Counted from the first letter of the stretch, positions 18,148 to 28,725 are shown. The stretch is 64,000 nt of DNA from Pelomonas aquatica (GCF_026712205.1 NZ_JAPPUW010000008.1:124001-188000), one strand, 5' to 3'. The notes: generated from the letters alone by a model not told the origin. A program made the numbers and translations.

Positions 18148-18818
18148 ATCAGCCCCCGCTCGGCCAGGGACACGACCTCGCCGGCACCGACGACGAGGTG
18201 GTCGACGACGCGCACATCCACCAGCGCCAGCGCCTGGCCGAGCTGGCGGGTCAGCAGCTCGTCGGCCTTGGACGGTTCGGCATGGCCGCTGGGGTGGTTG
18301 TGGGCCAGGATGGCCGCCGCCGCGCCCAGCGCCAGCGCGCGCTTGACGACCTCGCGCGGATGCACCGTCGTGGACGTCAGCGAGCCCTGGAACAGCGTCT
18401 CCATCGCAATCAGCTTCAGCTGCGCGTCCAGGAAGAGCACGGCGAAGACCTCGTGGCCCAGGCCGCCCAGTTGCAGGCGCAGATAGGTCTTGACCGTGTC
18501 GATGTCGTTCAGCGCCGGCTTCTCGGCGAGCCGCTGGTTCAGCGAGCGCCGCGCGATCTCCAGCACGGCGGCGATCTCGGCGCGCTTGGCCGGCCCCAGG
18601 CCCTTGACCTTGCCCAGGTCCTGCACGTCGGCGGCCAGCAGCCCGGCCCAGCCGCCGAAGCGGTCCAGCAGGCTCTGGGCCAGCTGCAGCACCGGCGTGC
18701 CCTGGATGCCGGTGCGCAGCAGCAGGGCCAGCAGCTCGGCGTCCGCCAGCGCCTGCGGGCCGCGGGCGAGCAGCTTCTCCCGCGGTCGGGCTTCAGGGGG
18801 CAGGTGGGTCAGCGACAT
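18144..18818 (-). CDS. radC: RadC family protein (JAB/MPN+ domain)
   Basis: A 224-residue RadC. Helix-hairpin-helix-like segments occupy residues 1-95 ([14 protein letters not shown]), followed by an MPN+ metalloprotease-like domain with HNHPSG and a downstream Asp forming a JAMM zinc site. The historic link to DNA repair in E. coli was withdrawn, so its role is uncertain. It is the first gene of a radC-smr pair and is divergent from fkpB. Confidence 0.93.
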   Translation of the reverse strand: MSLTHLPPEARPREKLLARGPQALADAELLALLLRTGIQGTPVLQLAQSLLDRFGGWAGLLAADVQDLGKVKGLGPAKRAEIAAVLEIARRSLNQRLAEKPALNDIDTVKTYLRLQLGGLGHEVFAVLFLDAQLKLIAMETLFQGSLTSTTVHPREVVKRALALGAAAAILAHNHPSGHAEPSKADELLTRQLGQALALVDVRVVDHLVVGAGEVVSLAERGLM

Positions 18819-18860
18819 AAAATCGGCCGCAGTCTAGCCAAGCGTTTGCCTCTTCCTCGC

Positions 18861-19304
18861 ATGAACCCCATCCAGGCCGGGTCCTTCCTGACCCTGCATT
18901 ACCGGCTCACGGGCCCGGACGGTGCCGACATCGTCAATACCTTCGGTGCCTTGCCCGCCACGCTGTCGCTCGGCGCGGGCCAGCTGTCGCCGGCCATCGA
19001 GGCGCGCCTGATCGGCCTGCCCGAGGGCGCGCACGAGCGCTTCGAGCTGGCGCCGGGCGAGGCCTTTGGCGACCGCAACCCCGAGCTGCTGCAGCGCGTG
19101 AAGCTGGCGCTGCTGCGCCAGCTGGGCGACCCGGACGAGGTCTACCACGTCGGCGACGTCGTGCAGTTCCCCGGCCCGGACGGGCAGGGCGGCTATGCCG
19201 GCGTCGTGCGCGAGCTGGGCGAGGAGGCGCTGCTGTTCGACTTCAACCACCCGCTCGCCGGCCAGCCGGTCAGTTTCGAAGTCCAAGTGATAGGGGTGCT
19301 GTGA
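18861..19304 (+). CDS. fkpB: FKBP-type peptidyl-prolyl isomerase (FkpB/SlpA)
   Basis: A 147-residue cytosolic prolyl isomerase/chaperone of the SlyD-like group with an inserted flap. LTLHYRL at the N-terminus, [29 protein letters not shown] in the middle and the FDFNHPLAG segment are characteristic. It lies directly before ispH and overlaps it (TGATG), an arrangement conserved in many proteobacteria. Confidence 0.93.
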   Translation: MNPIQAGSFLTLHYRLTGPDGADIVNTFGALPATLSLGAGQLSPAIEARLIGLPEGAHERFELAPGEAFGDRNPELLQRVKLALLRQLGDPDEVYHVGDVVQFPGPDGQGGYAGVVRELGEEALLFDFNHPLAGQPVSFEVQVIGVL

Positions 19305-20281
19305 TGAGCGTTGCCCAGCAAACCCAGGAAGTGCTGCTGGCCGAGCCGCGCGGCTTCTGCGCCGGCGTGGACCGCGCCATCGAGATCGTCGAGCGCGCGC
19401 TGCTCAAGTTCGGCGCGCCCATCTATGTGCGCCACGAGATCGTGCACAACACCTATGTCGTCAACGATCTGAAGTCGCGCGGCGCCATCTTCATCGAGGA
19501 TCTGGCCGAGGTGCCGGCCGGCGCGACGCTGGTGTTCAGCGCCCACGGCGTCAGCCAGGAGGTGCGCCGCGAGGCCGCCGCGCGCGGCTTCAACGTGTTC
19601 GACGCGACCTGCCCGCTGGTGACCAAGGTCCACGTCGAGGTGGCCAAGCTGCACCGCGAGGGCTTCGAGTTCATCATGATCGGCCACAAGGGCCACCCCG
19701 AGGTCGAGGGCACGATGGGCCAGCTGTCCGACGGGATCTACCTCGTGGAGGAAGTCGAGGACGTGGCCAAGGTCCAGGTCAACGACCCGAGCAAGCTGGC
19801 GGTCGTCACGCAGACGACGCTGAGCGTGGACGACGCGGCCGAGATCCTCGCCGAGGTGAAGCGCGTGTTCCCGCAGGTGCGCGAGCCCAAGAAGCAGGAC
19901 ATCTGCTACGCCACGCAGAACCGCCAGGACGCCGTCAAGCTGCTGGCGCCGCAGGTGGACGTCGTCATCGTCGTCGGCAGCCCGACCAGTTCCAACAGCA
20001 ACCGCCTGCGCGAGCTGGCCGAGCGCCTGGGCACCCCGGGCTACATGGTCGATGCCGCCGAAGACCTCAAGCCCGAATGGCTGGAGAACCGCCCGCGCGT
20101 GGGCCTGACGGCCGGCGCGTCGGCGCCCGACGTGCTGGTGCAGGCCGTCATCGACCGGCTGCGCGAGTTCGGCGCGACGACCGTGCGCAGCCTTCCCGGC
20201 GTGGAAGAGCATGTGCGCTTTCCGCTGCCCATGGGTCTGGGCGACAAGTCCATGGCCGAGGTGAGTTCCTCCCGATCTTGA
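19304..20281 (+). CDS. ispH: 4-hydroxy-3-methylbut-2-enyl diphosphate reductase
   Basis: A 325-residue iron-sulfur enzyme for the last step of the MEP pathway, producing IPP and DMAPP. Cys19 ([13 protein letters not shown]), the Cys in [12 protein letters not shown] and the Cys in [10 protein letters not shown] bind the cluster. Conserved [14 protein letters not shown] and [10 protein letters not shown] segments are present. The ATG at 19304 overlapping the fkpB stop is chosen over a GTG one codon earlier. Confidence 0.97.
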   Translation: MSVAQQTQEVLLAEPRGFCAGVDRAIEIVERALLKFGAPIYVRHEIVHNTYVVNDLKSRGAIFIEDLAEVPAGATLVFSAHGVSQEVRREAAARGFNVFDATCPLVTKVHVEVAKLHREGFEFIMIGHKGHPEVEGTMGQLSDGIYLVEEVEDVAKVQVNDPSKLAVVTQTTLSVDDAAEILAEVKRVFPQVREPKKQDICYATQNRQDAVKLLAPQVDVVIVVGSPTSSNSNRLRELAERLGTPGYMVDAAEDLKPEWLENRPRVGLTAGASAPDVLVQAVIDRLREFGATTVRSLPGVEEHVRFPLPMGLGDKSMAEVSSSRS

Positions 20282-20302
20282 TGCCGATGCCACACGCATC
20301 CG

Positions 20303-20330
20303 GCGGCGCCTGACATCGGCGCCGCTTTCG
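20303..20330 (+). terminator. probable intrinsic terminator after ispH
   Basis: GCGGCGCC (20303-20310) pairs perfectly with GGCGCCGC (20318-20325) across a 7-base loop and is followed by TTTCGT. The T-run is short, so termination may be partial. Confidence 0.55.
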
Positions 20331-20344
20331 TATCCGATTCCTGA

Positions 20345-21658
<1,314 letters not shown>

Positions 21659-21674
21659 GAGTTTGGGCGCAGGC

Positions 21675-21695
21675 TAACTTCGCGCAGCGAAGTTA
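21675..21695. terminator. hairpin after serS, possible terminator
   Basis: TAACTTCGC and GCGAAGTTA form a perfect 9-bp stem with a GCA loop, 17 bp after the serS stop. There is no T-run, so it could instead be a recombination or repeat remnant between serS and its decayed 3' copy. Confidence 0.4.
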
Positions 21696-21715
21696 AGCGC
21701 AGCGGGGGCCGCAGC

Positions 21716-21781
21716 CAGAACTGCCAGAACGCCGATGGCAGCATCACCGTGCCCGAGGCACTGCGCCCCTGCATGGGCGGC
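21716..21781 (+). pseudogene. decayed second copy of serS 3' end
   Basis: Read in frame, this stretch gives QN-C-QNADGSITVPEALRP-C-MGG, matching the functional serS end ([22 protein letters not shown]). Both tyrosines have become cysteine by single-base change. Its QNADGSITVPEALRP wording looks closer to the usual SerS C-terminus of this group than the intact gene does, so this may be the displaced original end. Confidence 0.75.
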
Positions 21782-21802
21782 ACGACACGCTGCGCGCCTG
21801 AG

Positions 21803-21833
21803 TTGATGGCGGGGACGAAAAGCTGGCTATAAT
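21803..21833 (+). promoter_or_regulatory. putative tRNA-Ser promoter
   Basis: A perfect -10 box TATAAT at 21828-21833 lies 35 bp before the tRNA. TTGATG at 21803-21808 is a possible -35 with a rather long 19-bp spacer. Confidence 0.6.
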
Positions 21834-21868
21834 GGTCGGCTTCACTCGCACCAAAGCGCACCGAATCA

Positions 21869-21959
<91 letters not shown>

Positions 21960-21983
21960 AGACAGCTTGTCAATCAAGCACTT

Positions 21984-22012
21984 AGGCCACCGCAAGGTGG
22001 CCTATTTCATTT
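21984..22012 (+). terminator. intrinsic terminator of tRNA-Ser
   Basis: AGGCCACC and GGTGGCCT form a perfect 8-bp stem with a GCAA tetraloop, followed by ATTTCATTT. It lies 25 bp after the tRNA. Confidence 0.8.
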
Positions 22013-22264
22013 CTGCCGTACGTCGCGGTGACCCGCGATTTACCGCTGTTCTGCAGCGACTTTTCCCTCTGCGCTTTCCCGTTGGCTCCCGACGCCATGA
22101 AGCCGTCGAGCGAGGCGGATAGTGCCGGGATGTTCGGACAGCTTTTTGATGACCATGTCGGCAGATCCCCAGTTCCCCGGCCGCCTGGCCCAGGCTTTCG
22201 GGACACGGGGCGCAAGTCAGACCGTCCGGAGAACGGCATTGCCGGCAAGTCTGGTCCGTTGGGA

Positions 22265-22351
22265 ATGGCGTACGACCGAGCCGAGTTCATGGATCAGCGC
22301 AGGCAGATGATGGACATCTGGGCCGACTACTTGGAACGCTTGGCGGGATGA
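22265..22351 (+). pseudogene. remnant of a tyrosine integrase C-terminus
   Basis: The last 28 codons of an open frame read AYDRAEFMDQRRQMMDIWADY and then LERLAG before TGA. This is the typical terminal helix of P4/CP4-57-type phage integrases (A-Y-x-R-x-x-x-x-x-x-R-R-x-M-M-x-x-W-A-D-Y-L). The catalytic R-H-R-Y region is not found upstream, where the frame is low in similarity. It therefore appears to be only the tail of an integrase gene left beside tRNA-Ser. It marks the downstream tyrosinase region as likely acquired. Confidence 0.65.
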
Positions 22352-22511
22352 GGGCAACCGCGTCGCCACCGGGCGGCGCTCTGTGGGACACCGGCTGAAG
22401 CGCAGCTTCACAGTGGCCATCTGACGTCGCACCCTCCGCATTTCTAATGATGTGGGTGCCAGCGTGCCTGCCCATACTTGCCGACGCTCCGAGCCACCTG
22501 AAGGAGACGTT

Positions 22512-24047
22512 ATGGCCAATGTGCGGAAGAACGTGTGGGAACTGGGCACACCGTGGGCGCCAGAGATTCTTTGGTATGCACGGGCTGTGAAAGTGATGAA
22601 GGCCCGTCCGTTGAAGGATCGACTGAGCTGGCGCTTTTATGGTGCGATCCATGGATTCAACGCGTCGGCCTGGGCTGCTGCCGGGCAGCCTGCGAAGGCT
22701 GCAGACCTGCCCTCCAAGACAGATCAAGCACAGTTTTGGAAGCAGTGCCAGCACGGCAGCTGGTATTTCCTGCCCTGGCACCGCGGCTACCTGCTGGCCT
22801 TTGAAAAGGTGGTGCGCGCGGCCATGGCTACGCTACCGGGCGCGCCCGCCAACTGGATGCTGCCCTACTGGAACTACTTCAAGCCTGGGCAGAATCAACT
22901 GCCTGCCGAATTCGCGTCCAAGTCGTGGCCCGACGGCGCGAATGACAATCCGCTATTCGAGGCCGCGCGCTACGGCCCCAATGACGACGGCAAGGTGTTT
23001 GTGGACTTCACCGGCCCCTACGCTGTGGAAGAGGGCACGGCGTTCAAGGATCTCGCCTTCATCGGTGGGGCCGATGGCGGTTCGCCAGGCTTTGGCGGTC
23101 CCGAGACCGACCGTTTCACCCACGGCGGCGGCACCCATGGCGGGCTGGAGCACCAGCCACACGACATGGTGCATGTGAACGTGGGCGGGATCAACAAGGT
23201 CGGCTTGATGACGGACCCCGACACGGCGGGCTTGGACCCCGTCTTCTGGCTGCACCATGCCAACGTCGACCGGCTCTGGGAGGTCTGGAAATCGGTGCCC
23301 GATGTGCAGGGCGACCCGAAAAGCCCCAAGTGGCTCGGCGGCCCCGCCAGCAGCCATGGCGGGCGAGCCTTTGTCATGCCCCTGCCGGACGGCTCGGCCT
23401 GGACCTACGTCCCAGCCGATATGGAAAACCTCTCCGACCTGCAGTACACCTATGACAATCTGGCTCTGCCCACAGGTCTTGCACTGCCGGCCCAGCGCTT
23501 CGAGCGCCTGGGAGCTAGCGCGACGCAGGCCCAGGCGTTGCAGAAAAAGGTGAACGCCATGAGCCGCAGCGTCAATCTCCTCGGAGCGAGCGACACGCAG
23601 CTGAGGCTCGCCGGCATGGGAGGCACCACGCGCGTGACGCTGCATCCGCCGGTCCAGAAGAAGCTAGCCGCTTCGCTGACCGCTGCGCCACAGGCTGTGC
23701 CGGGCCGCGTCTATCTGAACCTGGAGAACGTGCGCGCCAAGCGTGATGGCGCGGTATTCACCGTCTACATCAACCTGCCCCACGGCGCCGACCCCGCCAA
23801 ACATCCCGAGTTGCGGGCCGGCAGCATCGCCCTCTTTGGCGCGCGGGCGGCCAGCGAAACCGACGGCGAACATGCGGGCGAAGGTCTGAGCTTCTCGCTC
23901 GACATTTCCTCCATCGTCGATGTCCTGCACCAGGCGCAAGACCTTGACGCCGGCAAGTTGGACGTACAGCTTGTGCCGCGCAACCCCCTGCCGGAAGAGG
24001 CGCAGGTCACCATTGGGCGAATCGGTGTCTATTTGCAAGAAGGATAG
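22512..24047 (+). CDS. tyrosinase / polyphenol oxidase, long form
   Basis: A 511-residue type-3 copper oxidase that would hydroxylate phenols and oxidise catechols to quinones. A strong ribosome site (AAGGAG, 22501-22506) fixes the start. CuA ligands are His47, His81 and His90 (QHGSWYFLPWHRGY); CuB ligands are His217 and His221 (HDMVHV) plus the HH pair 248-249 (WLHHANVDRLW). Cys79-Gln-His81 matches the CxH motif that forms a Cys-His thioether in fungal tyrosinases. After a linker (about 330-395), residues 400-511 form a beta-rich C-terminal domain resembling the one that caps the active site in long bacterial and plant enzymes. No signal peptide or Tat motif is visible, so it is probably cytoplasmic or a proenzyme. 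The DUF2182 gene overlaps its end. Confidence 0.9.
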   Translation: MANVRKNVWELGTPWAPEILWYARAVKVMKARPLKDRLSWRFYGAIHGFNASAWAAAGQPAKAADLPSKTDQAQFWKQCQHGSWYFLPWHRGYLLAFEKVVRAAMATLPGAPANWMLPYWNYFKPGQNQLPAEFASKSWPDGANDNPLFEAARYGPNDDGKVFVDFTGPYAVEEGTAFKDLAFIGGADGGSPGFGGPETDRFTHGGGTHGGLEHQPHDMVHVNVGGINKVGLMTDPDTAGLDPVFWLHHANVDRLWEVWKSVPDVQGDPKSPKWLGGPASSHGGRAFVMPLPDGSAWTYVPADMENLSDLQYTYDNLALPTGLALPAQRFERLGASATQAQALQKKVNAMSRSVNLLGASDTQLRLAGMGGTTRVTLHPPVQKKLAASLTAAPQAVPGRVYLNLENVRAKRDGAVFTVYINLPHGADPAKHPELRAGSIALFGARAASETDGEHAGEGLSFSLDISSIVDVLHQAQDLDAGKLDVQLVPRNPLPEEAQVTIGRIGVYLQEG

Positions 24048-24744
24048 AGCGCCGCTGGCGCTGGCGCTGCTGTCCCTTGCAGCGGCGCTGGTGCTGGCTT
24101 CGGGGGCCGGAGAGTTGGCTCTGGGCATATGCAGCGCGGGGCTGGACATGTTCGCGCTTGCGGCGCTCGGCGTGGCGGGTGCTGAAAGACAACTCGCCCT
24201 CCACTGGTTGCTCATGCTGGCCACCATGACGCCGCTGTTGCTCGTCGCCCCGGTGCGTCATTTGTGGCTGCGCAGCTTGGCCGACCGTCGCGCGCTCTTG
24301 CTCGGCCTCTTCGTCGCAAGCTACCTTACGGTGTGGATGGTCGCAGGGCTACCCTTGATGCTCGCCGCACAGGCCATCAAGGCCGCAAGCGCCAACGCCC
24401 TTCCATGGACGCTCGCGTTGGCGCTGCTTTGGCAAATGTCCCCCGCCAAGCAGGCCTGCCTGAACCGCTGCCACCGCCGTCCGTCCCTGCCGGCCTTTGG
24501 TCCTGCCGCGGCGCGTGCTGTGCTGGCCTATGGTATTGGGCAAGGTCTGTGGTGCCTGGGCGCCTGCTGGCCGCTCATGCTCGCGCCACTCGTCTTGGAG
24601 CGCGGCATGATCGTCGTGATGGCGGCTTGCACGCTATTCGTGATGACGGAGCGCATGGAGCCGCCCGCGCCGCTGGCTTGGCGGTGGCGGGGAACGAGGA
24701 CAGCGGCGAGATGGGTTGCGGCGCGATGGGGCAGAGGTGCGTGA
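24025..24744 (+). CDS. DUF2182 family integral membrane protein
   Basis: A 239-residue polytopic membrane protein beginning at GTG inside the last 23 bp of the tyrosinase gene. About six hydrophobic segments are visible. The family hallmarks are WLLMLATMTPLLL with APVRH in the middle, WQMSPAKQACLNRC, and GLWCLGACWPLML; the Cys pairs and His are conserved and suggest metal handling. The family's biochemistry is not established to my knowledge. Overlap with a copper enzyme makes copper supply or membrane handling of the tyrosinase product attractive, but that is inference. The C-terminal 25 residues are basic and low in similarity. Confidence 0.75.
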   Translation: MSICKKDRAPLALALLSLAAALVLASGAGELALGICSAGLDMFALAALGVAGAERQLALHWLLMLATMTPLLLVAPVRHLWLRSLADRRALLLGLFVASYLTVWMVAGLPLMLAAQAIKAASANALPWTLALALLWQMSPAKQACLNRCHRRPSLPAFGPAAARAVLAYGIGQGLWCLGACWPLMLAPLVLERGMIVVMAACTLFVMTERMEPPAPLAWRWRGTRTAARWVAARWGRGA

Positions 24745-25024
24745 AGGGGGAGTAATTCCTTGACCCGCGAATGATTGCGGGGCGGCCGAGCACTTCCGCG
24801 ACAAGAAAGCCCGCCAGGGCGGGCTTGTGACTGACGCAGGCACTCAGGCAATCTAGTCGGATCCACCGCCGGCCGTCGTGTCCCGGTCGGTGCATGGTCT
24901 TCTCGAACGAATCGGGCCTTGAGTGTCGTGGCTATTTTTGGGGGTATGCCGGCCATCTCAATGGCGAATAGCCGGTGGCAATGCGGCGTATGTCGAATGA
25001 TCTGGAGCTGGAGTCGGTTGCCAT
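24745..25024. other. intergenic region ending the tyrosinase patch
   Basis: About 280 bases without a convincing gene. It contains the hairpin terminator at 24807-24826. The part from about 24850 to 25020 is visibly less GC-rich and may be further mobile-element debris, but no family is recognised and no copy of the tRNA-Ser 3' end (which would mark the other att site) is seen. Confidence 0.4.
24807..24826. terminator. hairpin terminator, better on the minus strand
   Basis: AAGCCCGCC pairs with GGCGGGCTT. On the minus strand the stem is followed by TCTTGTCG, and on the plus strand by GTGACT. It could serve the plus-strand DUF2182 gene and the minus-strand peptidase operon that ends 200 bp away. 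Confidence 0.55.
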
Positions 25025-26116
25025 TCAGTCCAGCGGTGTCGCCAGCCCGGCCAGCGCCTGGCCCACGACCTCGCGGCCCTGGGTCAGCACGGCCTGCTTC
25101 CAGGCCGCCGTCTCGACGTAGAAGGCCGCGCGCAGGCGCCGGCGCACGCGGGCAGCGGTGGCCTCGTCCGCACCGGGGTTGCGGTGGAGCCAGTGGTCGG
25201 CGCGCAGCGCGTCCAGCACCTGGCGACCGGGCAGGGTGCCATATTCCAGCGTCAGGCCGTTGTACTCGGCCTGCGGGCAGGCGCGCATCACGCCGATATC
25301 CAGCGTGCCGCCCAGCAGGGCCGACGAGGAATTGCCCTCGGCCGTGCTGGTGACCTGCGGCCCCCACCAGCGCCGCGCCCGCGCGATGGCCTCCGGCCCC
25401 GGCGCGCCCTTGTAGATGCGCTCGCCGACGCCCGGCGGCCCGAGGCCGGTGTGCACGTCGATCCAGGCCATGCGGCGGCATTGCCGGCCGTGGGCGGCCA
25501 GGATGTCGAGCAGGCGCAGATGGCTCCAGCTCGGCGCGTGGCCGGCGAAGAACAGGCCCCGCGCATCCTCGTGCTGGCCGCGCGAGATGGCCGCCTGCAC
25601 ATGCCGGCGGCCCTTGCGCGCCAGTTGCAGCATCAGCCCGAGCTGGCTGCCCAGCGTCGGCGGGCAGCGGCGCGGCAGCAGCAGCGGCGCCAGCGCGAGG
25701 TAGTCGGGGTTGGCCGGCAGCGGCGCGGCGAAGTCGCGGAAATTGCGGTTCAGGTCGACGTTCTCGTGCGTGACGCGGCGCTCCCACGAGAAGCCATGCG
25801 GGTTCAGCGCATGCAGGTAGAGCACGGCCAGGCCGGCGCGCTCGCAGCGTGCCTGCCAGGATGCATCGCGCAGCAGGTCCACCTGCAGGCCCGAGCCGCA
25901 ATAGCCCTCGATGCCGTGGCAGCCGCTGCTGACGATGAGCAGATGGCGCGCGTCCGCGGCCCCGAGGCGGGCCACGTCGATGGCCAGCTCCTCGCCCTGG
26001 CGGCCGCGCAGCGGGTGGACATGGCTCTGCACGGCGAGGCCGCGCAGCTCGCAGGCCTGCAGGAACTTCTCGCGCGCCTCGGCATAGCTGCCGGAAAAAC
26101 TGTCGAGGTCCATCAT
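25025..26116 (-). CDS. DUF2817 / M14-like metallopeptidase
   Basis: A 363-residue protein with zinc carboxypeptidase-type motifs: SGCHGIEGYCGSG (HxxE zinc pair), NPHGFSWERRVTHENVDLNRNF, IDVHTGLGPPG (third ligand) and a late LEYGT segment with the presumed catalytic Glu. This is the DUF2817 group, related to M14 carboxypeptidases and succinylglutamate desuccinylases. No signal peptide is seen, so it should act on cytoplasmic peptides or acylated amino acids. Its start overlaps the MFS stop (ATGATG/TGA), placing it third in a porin-MFS-peptidase operon. The substrate is unknown. Confidence 0.85.
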   Translation of the reverse strand: MMDLDSFSGSYAEAREKFLQACELRGLAVQSHVHPLRGRQGEELAIDVARLGAADARHLLIVSSGCHGIEGYCGSGLQVDLLRDASWQARCERAGLAVLYLHALNPHGFSWERRVTHENVDLNRNFRDFAAPLPANPDYLALAPLLLPRRCPPTLGSQLGLMLQLARKGRRHVQAAISRGQHEDARGLFFAGHAPSWSHLRLLDILAAHGRQCRRMAWIDVHTGLGPPGVGERIYKGAPGPEAIARARRWWGPQVTSTAEGNSSSALLGGTLDIGVMRACPQAEYNGLTLEYGTLPGRQVLDALRADHWLHRNPGADEATAARVRRRLRAAFYVETAAWKQAVLTQGREVVGQALAGLATPLD

Positions 26117-27390
26117 CGAGCCCGCTCCGTCGCTTCGGCCGCTTCGGGCACGTGGCGCAGGCGGCTGCGCTCGGGGTCGATCAGGGCCAGGCCGAGCAGC
26201 CCGCCGGCGATCAGCGCGAGGCCGATGCCGCCCAGCGCGAGCTCGAAGCCGGCGGCGATGTGCCCGCCCTGCCAGGCCACGGCCTGGCCCACGAGATGCG
26301 GCGCCAGCATGCCGGCGCTGGTCATCAGGCCGATGTGGATGGCCAGCAGGCTGCCGCGCTGGCGCGGCGGCGCGAAGAAGGCGACGATGGTGTTGGAGAA
26401 GGCCGGCGTCAGATTGACCAGCACGCTGCCCAGCGCGAACAGCAGCAGCAGCGGTAGCCGCTCCAGGCTCAGGAAGCCGATGGCCGACAGGGCCAGGCCG
26501 GCCGCGATGCAGGCCAGCATGGGCGGCCAGACCATCGCGCGGCGCACGCGGGCACCGCGCTGCAGCGCGCGCTGCGACAGGCTGGACACCACCAGGTTCA
26601 TCACGATGACGCCCAGCGTCGCGGCCATCACCAGATAGCCTGACTGCATCGGCGTCATGCCCAGGCCGCGCTGCAGATAGACCGGCACCCAGCTGTAGAT
26701 GAGCGCATTGGGCAGATAGGTGCAGAAGCCCGCCAGCGTGATGAAGACGAAGCTGCGGTCGCGCAGCAGATGGCGGTAGAGCGCCGGCGCCTGGCTGCTG
26801 CCGGCCGCGTCGTCGTGGCCGCCCTCGCGCCCCTGCCACAGCCACAGCAGCAGCCACAGCAGGCCGACGCCGGCCAGCAGCAGATAGGCCGCACGCCAGC
26901 CCAGTCGCTGGATCAGCAGCGGCAGCAGCAGCGCGCCGCTGATCGCGCCCAGCATCAGGCCGACCTGGATCAGCGCCGAGGGCAGCACGCGCTCGCGCGG
27001 CGCGAACCATTTGAAGCAGGCGTGCTGGGTCACGGCCGTGCCGGGGCCGCAGCCGGCGCCCAGCAGCATGCGGCTGGCCACCAGGGCCGTGAAGCTCTGG
27101 CTGAAGGAGGTCAGCAGCTGCGCCAGCATCCAGACCAGCGACATGATCGACAGGATCCAGCGCGAGGCCCAGCGGTTGGCCGCGAAGCCGACGATCAGCC
27201 CGGCGAGCGAGTATAGGAAAAAGAAGGCGCTGCCCACGAAGCCGAACTGCTGCGGCGTCAGCCCCAGCTCGTCGATGATCTGGGGGCCGGCGAAGGCGAA
27301 GATGGACTTGTCCAGCACGCTGATGACCATCACGGCCATCAGCAGGGCCACCACCAGGCGGCGTCCTCGGGCGGGGGCTGCGCTCATCAC
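26113..27390 (-). CDS. MFS transporter
   Basis: A 425-residue major facilitator with twelve predicted helices. The opening helix contains SVLDKSIFAFAGPQIIDELGLTPQQFGFVGSA, typical of the anion:cation symporter branch; the loop between helices 2 and 3 (FAANRWASRW) and the central loop (about 195-215) are as expected. It lies 5 bp after the porin gene and overlaps the peptidase gene, so porin, transporter and peptidase probably import and open the same organic acid, peptide or conjugate. Confidence 0.9.
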   Translation of the reverse strand: MMSAAPARGRRLVVALLMAVMVISVLDKSIFAFAGPQIIDELGLTPQQFGFVGSAFFFLYSLAGLIVGFAANRWASRWILSIMSLVWMLAQLLTSFSQSFTALVASRMLLGAGCGPGTAVTQHACFKWFAPRERVLPSALIQVGLMLGAISGALLLPLLIQRLGWRAAYLLLAGVGLLWLLLWLWQGREGGHDDAAGSSQAPALYRHLLRDRSFVFITLAGFCTYLPNALIYSWVPVYLQRGLGMTPMQSGYLVMAATLGVIVMNLVVSSLSQRALQRGARVRRAMVWPPMLACIAAGLALSAIGFLSLERLPLLLLFALGSVLVNLTPAFSNTIVAFFAPPRQRGSLLAIHIGLMTSAGMLAPHLVGQAVAWQGGHIAAGFELALGGIGLALIAGGLLGLALIDPERSRLRHVPEAAEATERAR

Positions 27391-27395
27391 CCGGC

Positions 27396-28607
27396 TCAGA
27401 AGTGGACGAACATGCCGAGCGAGGCGGTGCGCGCCTCGATGCCGGGCTGGGCGTTGCTGCTGGCCGGCAGCAGCGGCAGCGTGGCGTTGTTCAGCACGAC
27501 GGTCGAGGCGCCGAAGTTGCGCAGCACGCCGGCGCGGGCATACAGGCCCACGCTGCGCGAGAACTCGTAGTCATAGCCGGCCATCCAGCCCAGCGCCGAG
27601 CTCTCCACCTCCTGCTTGGTCACGTTGCTGCGCACGCCGCGGGTATCGCGGTAGACCAGGGACAGGCGCCAGATGTGGCGCTCCTGCGGCAGGATCATGC
27701 CCAGGGAATAGACATCGGCCCGGCCGCCGGTGGCCGTCTTCAGCTGCGAGCGGTTGACGGCGGCGGACAGCACCAGATCGCCCGCGTCGTAGATGCCGGC
27801 CAGGCCGCTGACGTCGGTGCGCACCGCGCTCATCGTGCTGGTGTCCACGCCGAAGACCTGGTTGTAGCTGGCGGCGCCGTACCAGGGGCCGTGGATCAGA
27901 GTCGTGACCACGCCCTTGTTGTAGGTGCGGTTGTAGCTGGCCGTGTTGGCGCCCGGCGCGTAGAGCAGCTTCAGGTCCACGCCGGCGACGCGCGGCGAGG
28001 TGTAGCTGATGGCGCGCGGTACGCGGGTCGTGACCTGGGAGGCGCCGTTGCCGAGATCGCTGTTCGTGCCGACCGGGCTGGTCGCGCTCAGGCCCGGCGT
28101 CACGGCGCTCTTCTGCACGATGGCGCTGGCCAGCCAGTAGGTCATCGAATTCGTCGACACGACGCCGAAGGGGTCGACGAAGAGGGGCAGGCTCACGCCC
28201 AGCTGGTTGCCCAGGCGCAGCGTGCCGTAGTCCCTGGACTTCAGGCCCACCCAGGCCGCGCGGTCCCAGAACTGGCTGGCGTTGGCGGTGCCGGTGTCGG
28301 TCTGCAGGCCGGCCTCGAGGTTGAACTCGGCACGCAGGCCGCTACCCAGGTCCTCGCGGCCATAGATGCCGAACTTGGAGGTGTAGGCGCCGCCGCTCTG
28401 TTCCTTCTTCAGGCTGGCGGCATGCTCGGTCTGGGTCAGGTTCAGGCCCGCGTCGACGCTGCCGTAGAGGCTGAACTTGTTGTCGCCGGCCGCGCCGCTG
28501 TACTCGGGGTATTTGGACAGCTGCTTGAACAGATAGGGCTCGGCCTGCGCGGCGCTGAAGAGGGCGCTGAGGCACAGGGTGGCCAGGGTGGCTTGAGGCT
28601 TTTTCAT
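27396..28607 (-). CDS. Gram-negative trimeric porin
   Basis: A 403-residue outer-membrane porin of the betaproteobacterial general porin family. A signal peptide (MKKPQATLATLCLSALFSAAQA) precedes a mature barrel with SLYGSVDAGLNLTQ, SKFGIYGREDLGSGLRAEFNLEAG and a terminal Phe (SLGMFVHF), the sorting signal for the BAM complex. The ATG at 28607 is chosen from the signal peptide. It is the first gene of the operon and is divergent from a LysR regulator; a perfect inverted repeat between them is a candidate operator. Confidence 0.92.
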   Translation of the reverse strand: MKKPQATLATLCLSALFSAAQAEPYLFKQLSKYPEYSGAAGDNKFSLYGSVDAGLNLTQTEHAASLKKEQSGGAYTSKFGIYGREDLGSGLRAEFNLEAGLQTDTGTANASQFWDRAAWVGLKSRDYGTLRLGNQLGVSLPLFVDPFGVVSTNSMTYWLASAIVQKSAVTPGLSATSPVGTNSDLGNGASQVTTRVPRAISYTSPRVAGVDLKLLYAPGANTASYNRTYNKGVVTTLIHGPWYGAASYNQVFGVDTSTMSAVRTDVSGLAGIYDAGDLVLSAAVNRSQLKTATGGRADVYSLGMILPQERHIWRLSLVYRDTRGVRSNVTKQEVESSALGWMAGYDYEFSRSVGLYARAGVLRNFGASTVVLNNATLPLLPASSNAQPGIEARTASLGMFVHF

Positions 28608-28725
28608 GGAGTTTGGCTCGGGGTTGGACGAATTGGGTACCCGCCGCGAGGCAGGGACGGGCCGCCGCCGCGTACCCGCACTCTGATGAAGCCAGTGCGA
28701 AGCAACAATCAAATTGCATTTATAT

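Noticed and set aside
22028-22351. A 107-codon plus-strand frame as a complete gene
   Set aside because: Only the last 28 codons resemble a known protein (integrase tail); the earlier part has no features, so only the remnant is reported.
24918-25353. A plus-strand frame starting MSVVAIFGG
   Set aside because: It runs opposite the peptidase gene for most of its length and shows no family motif.
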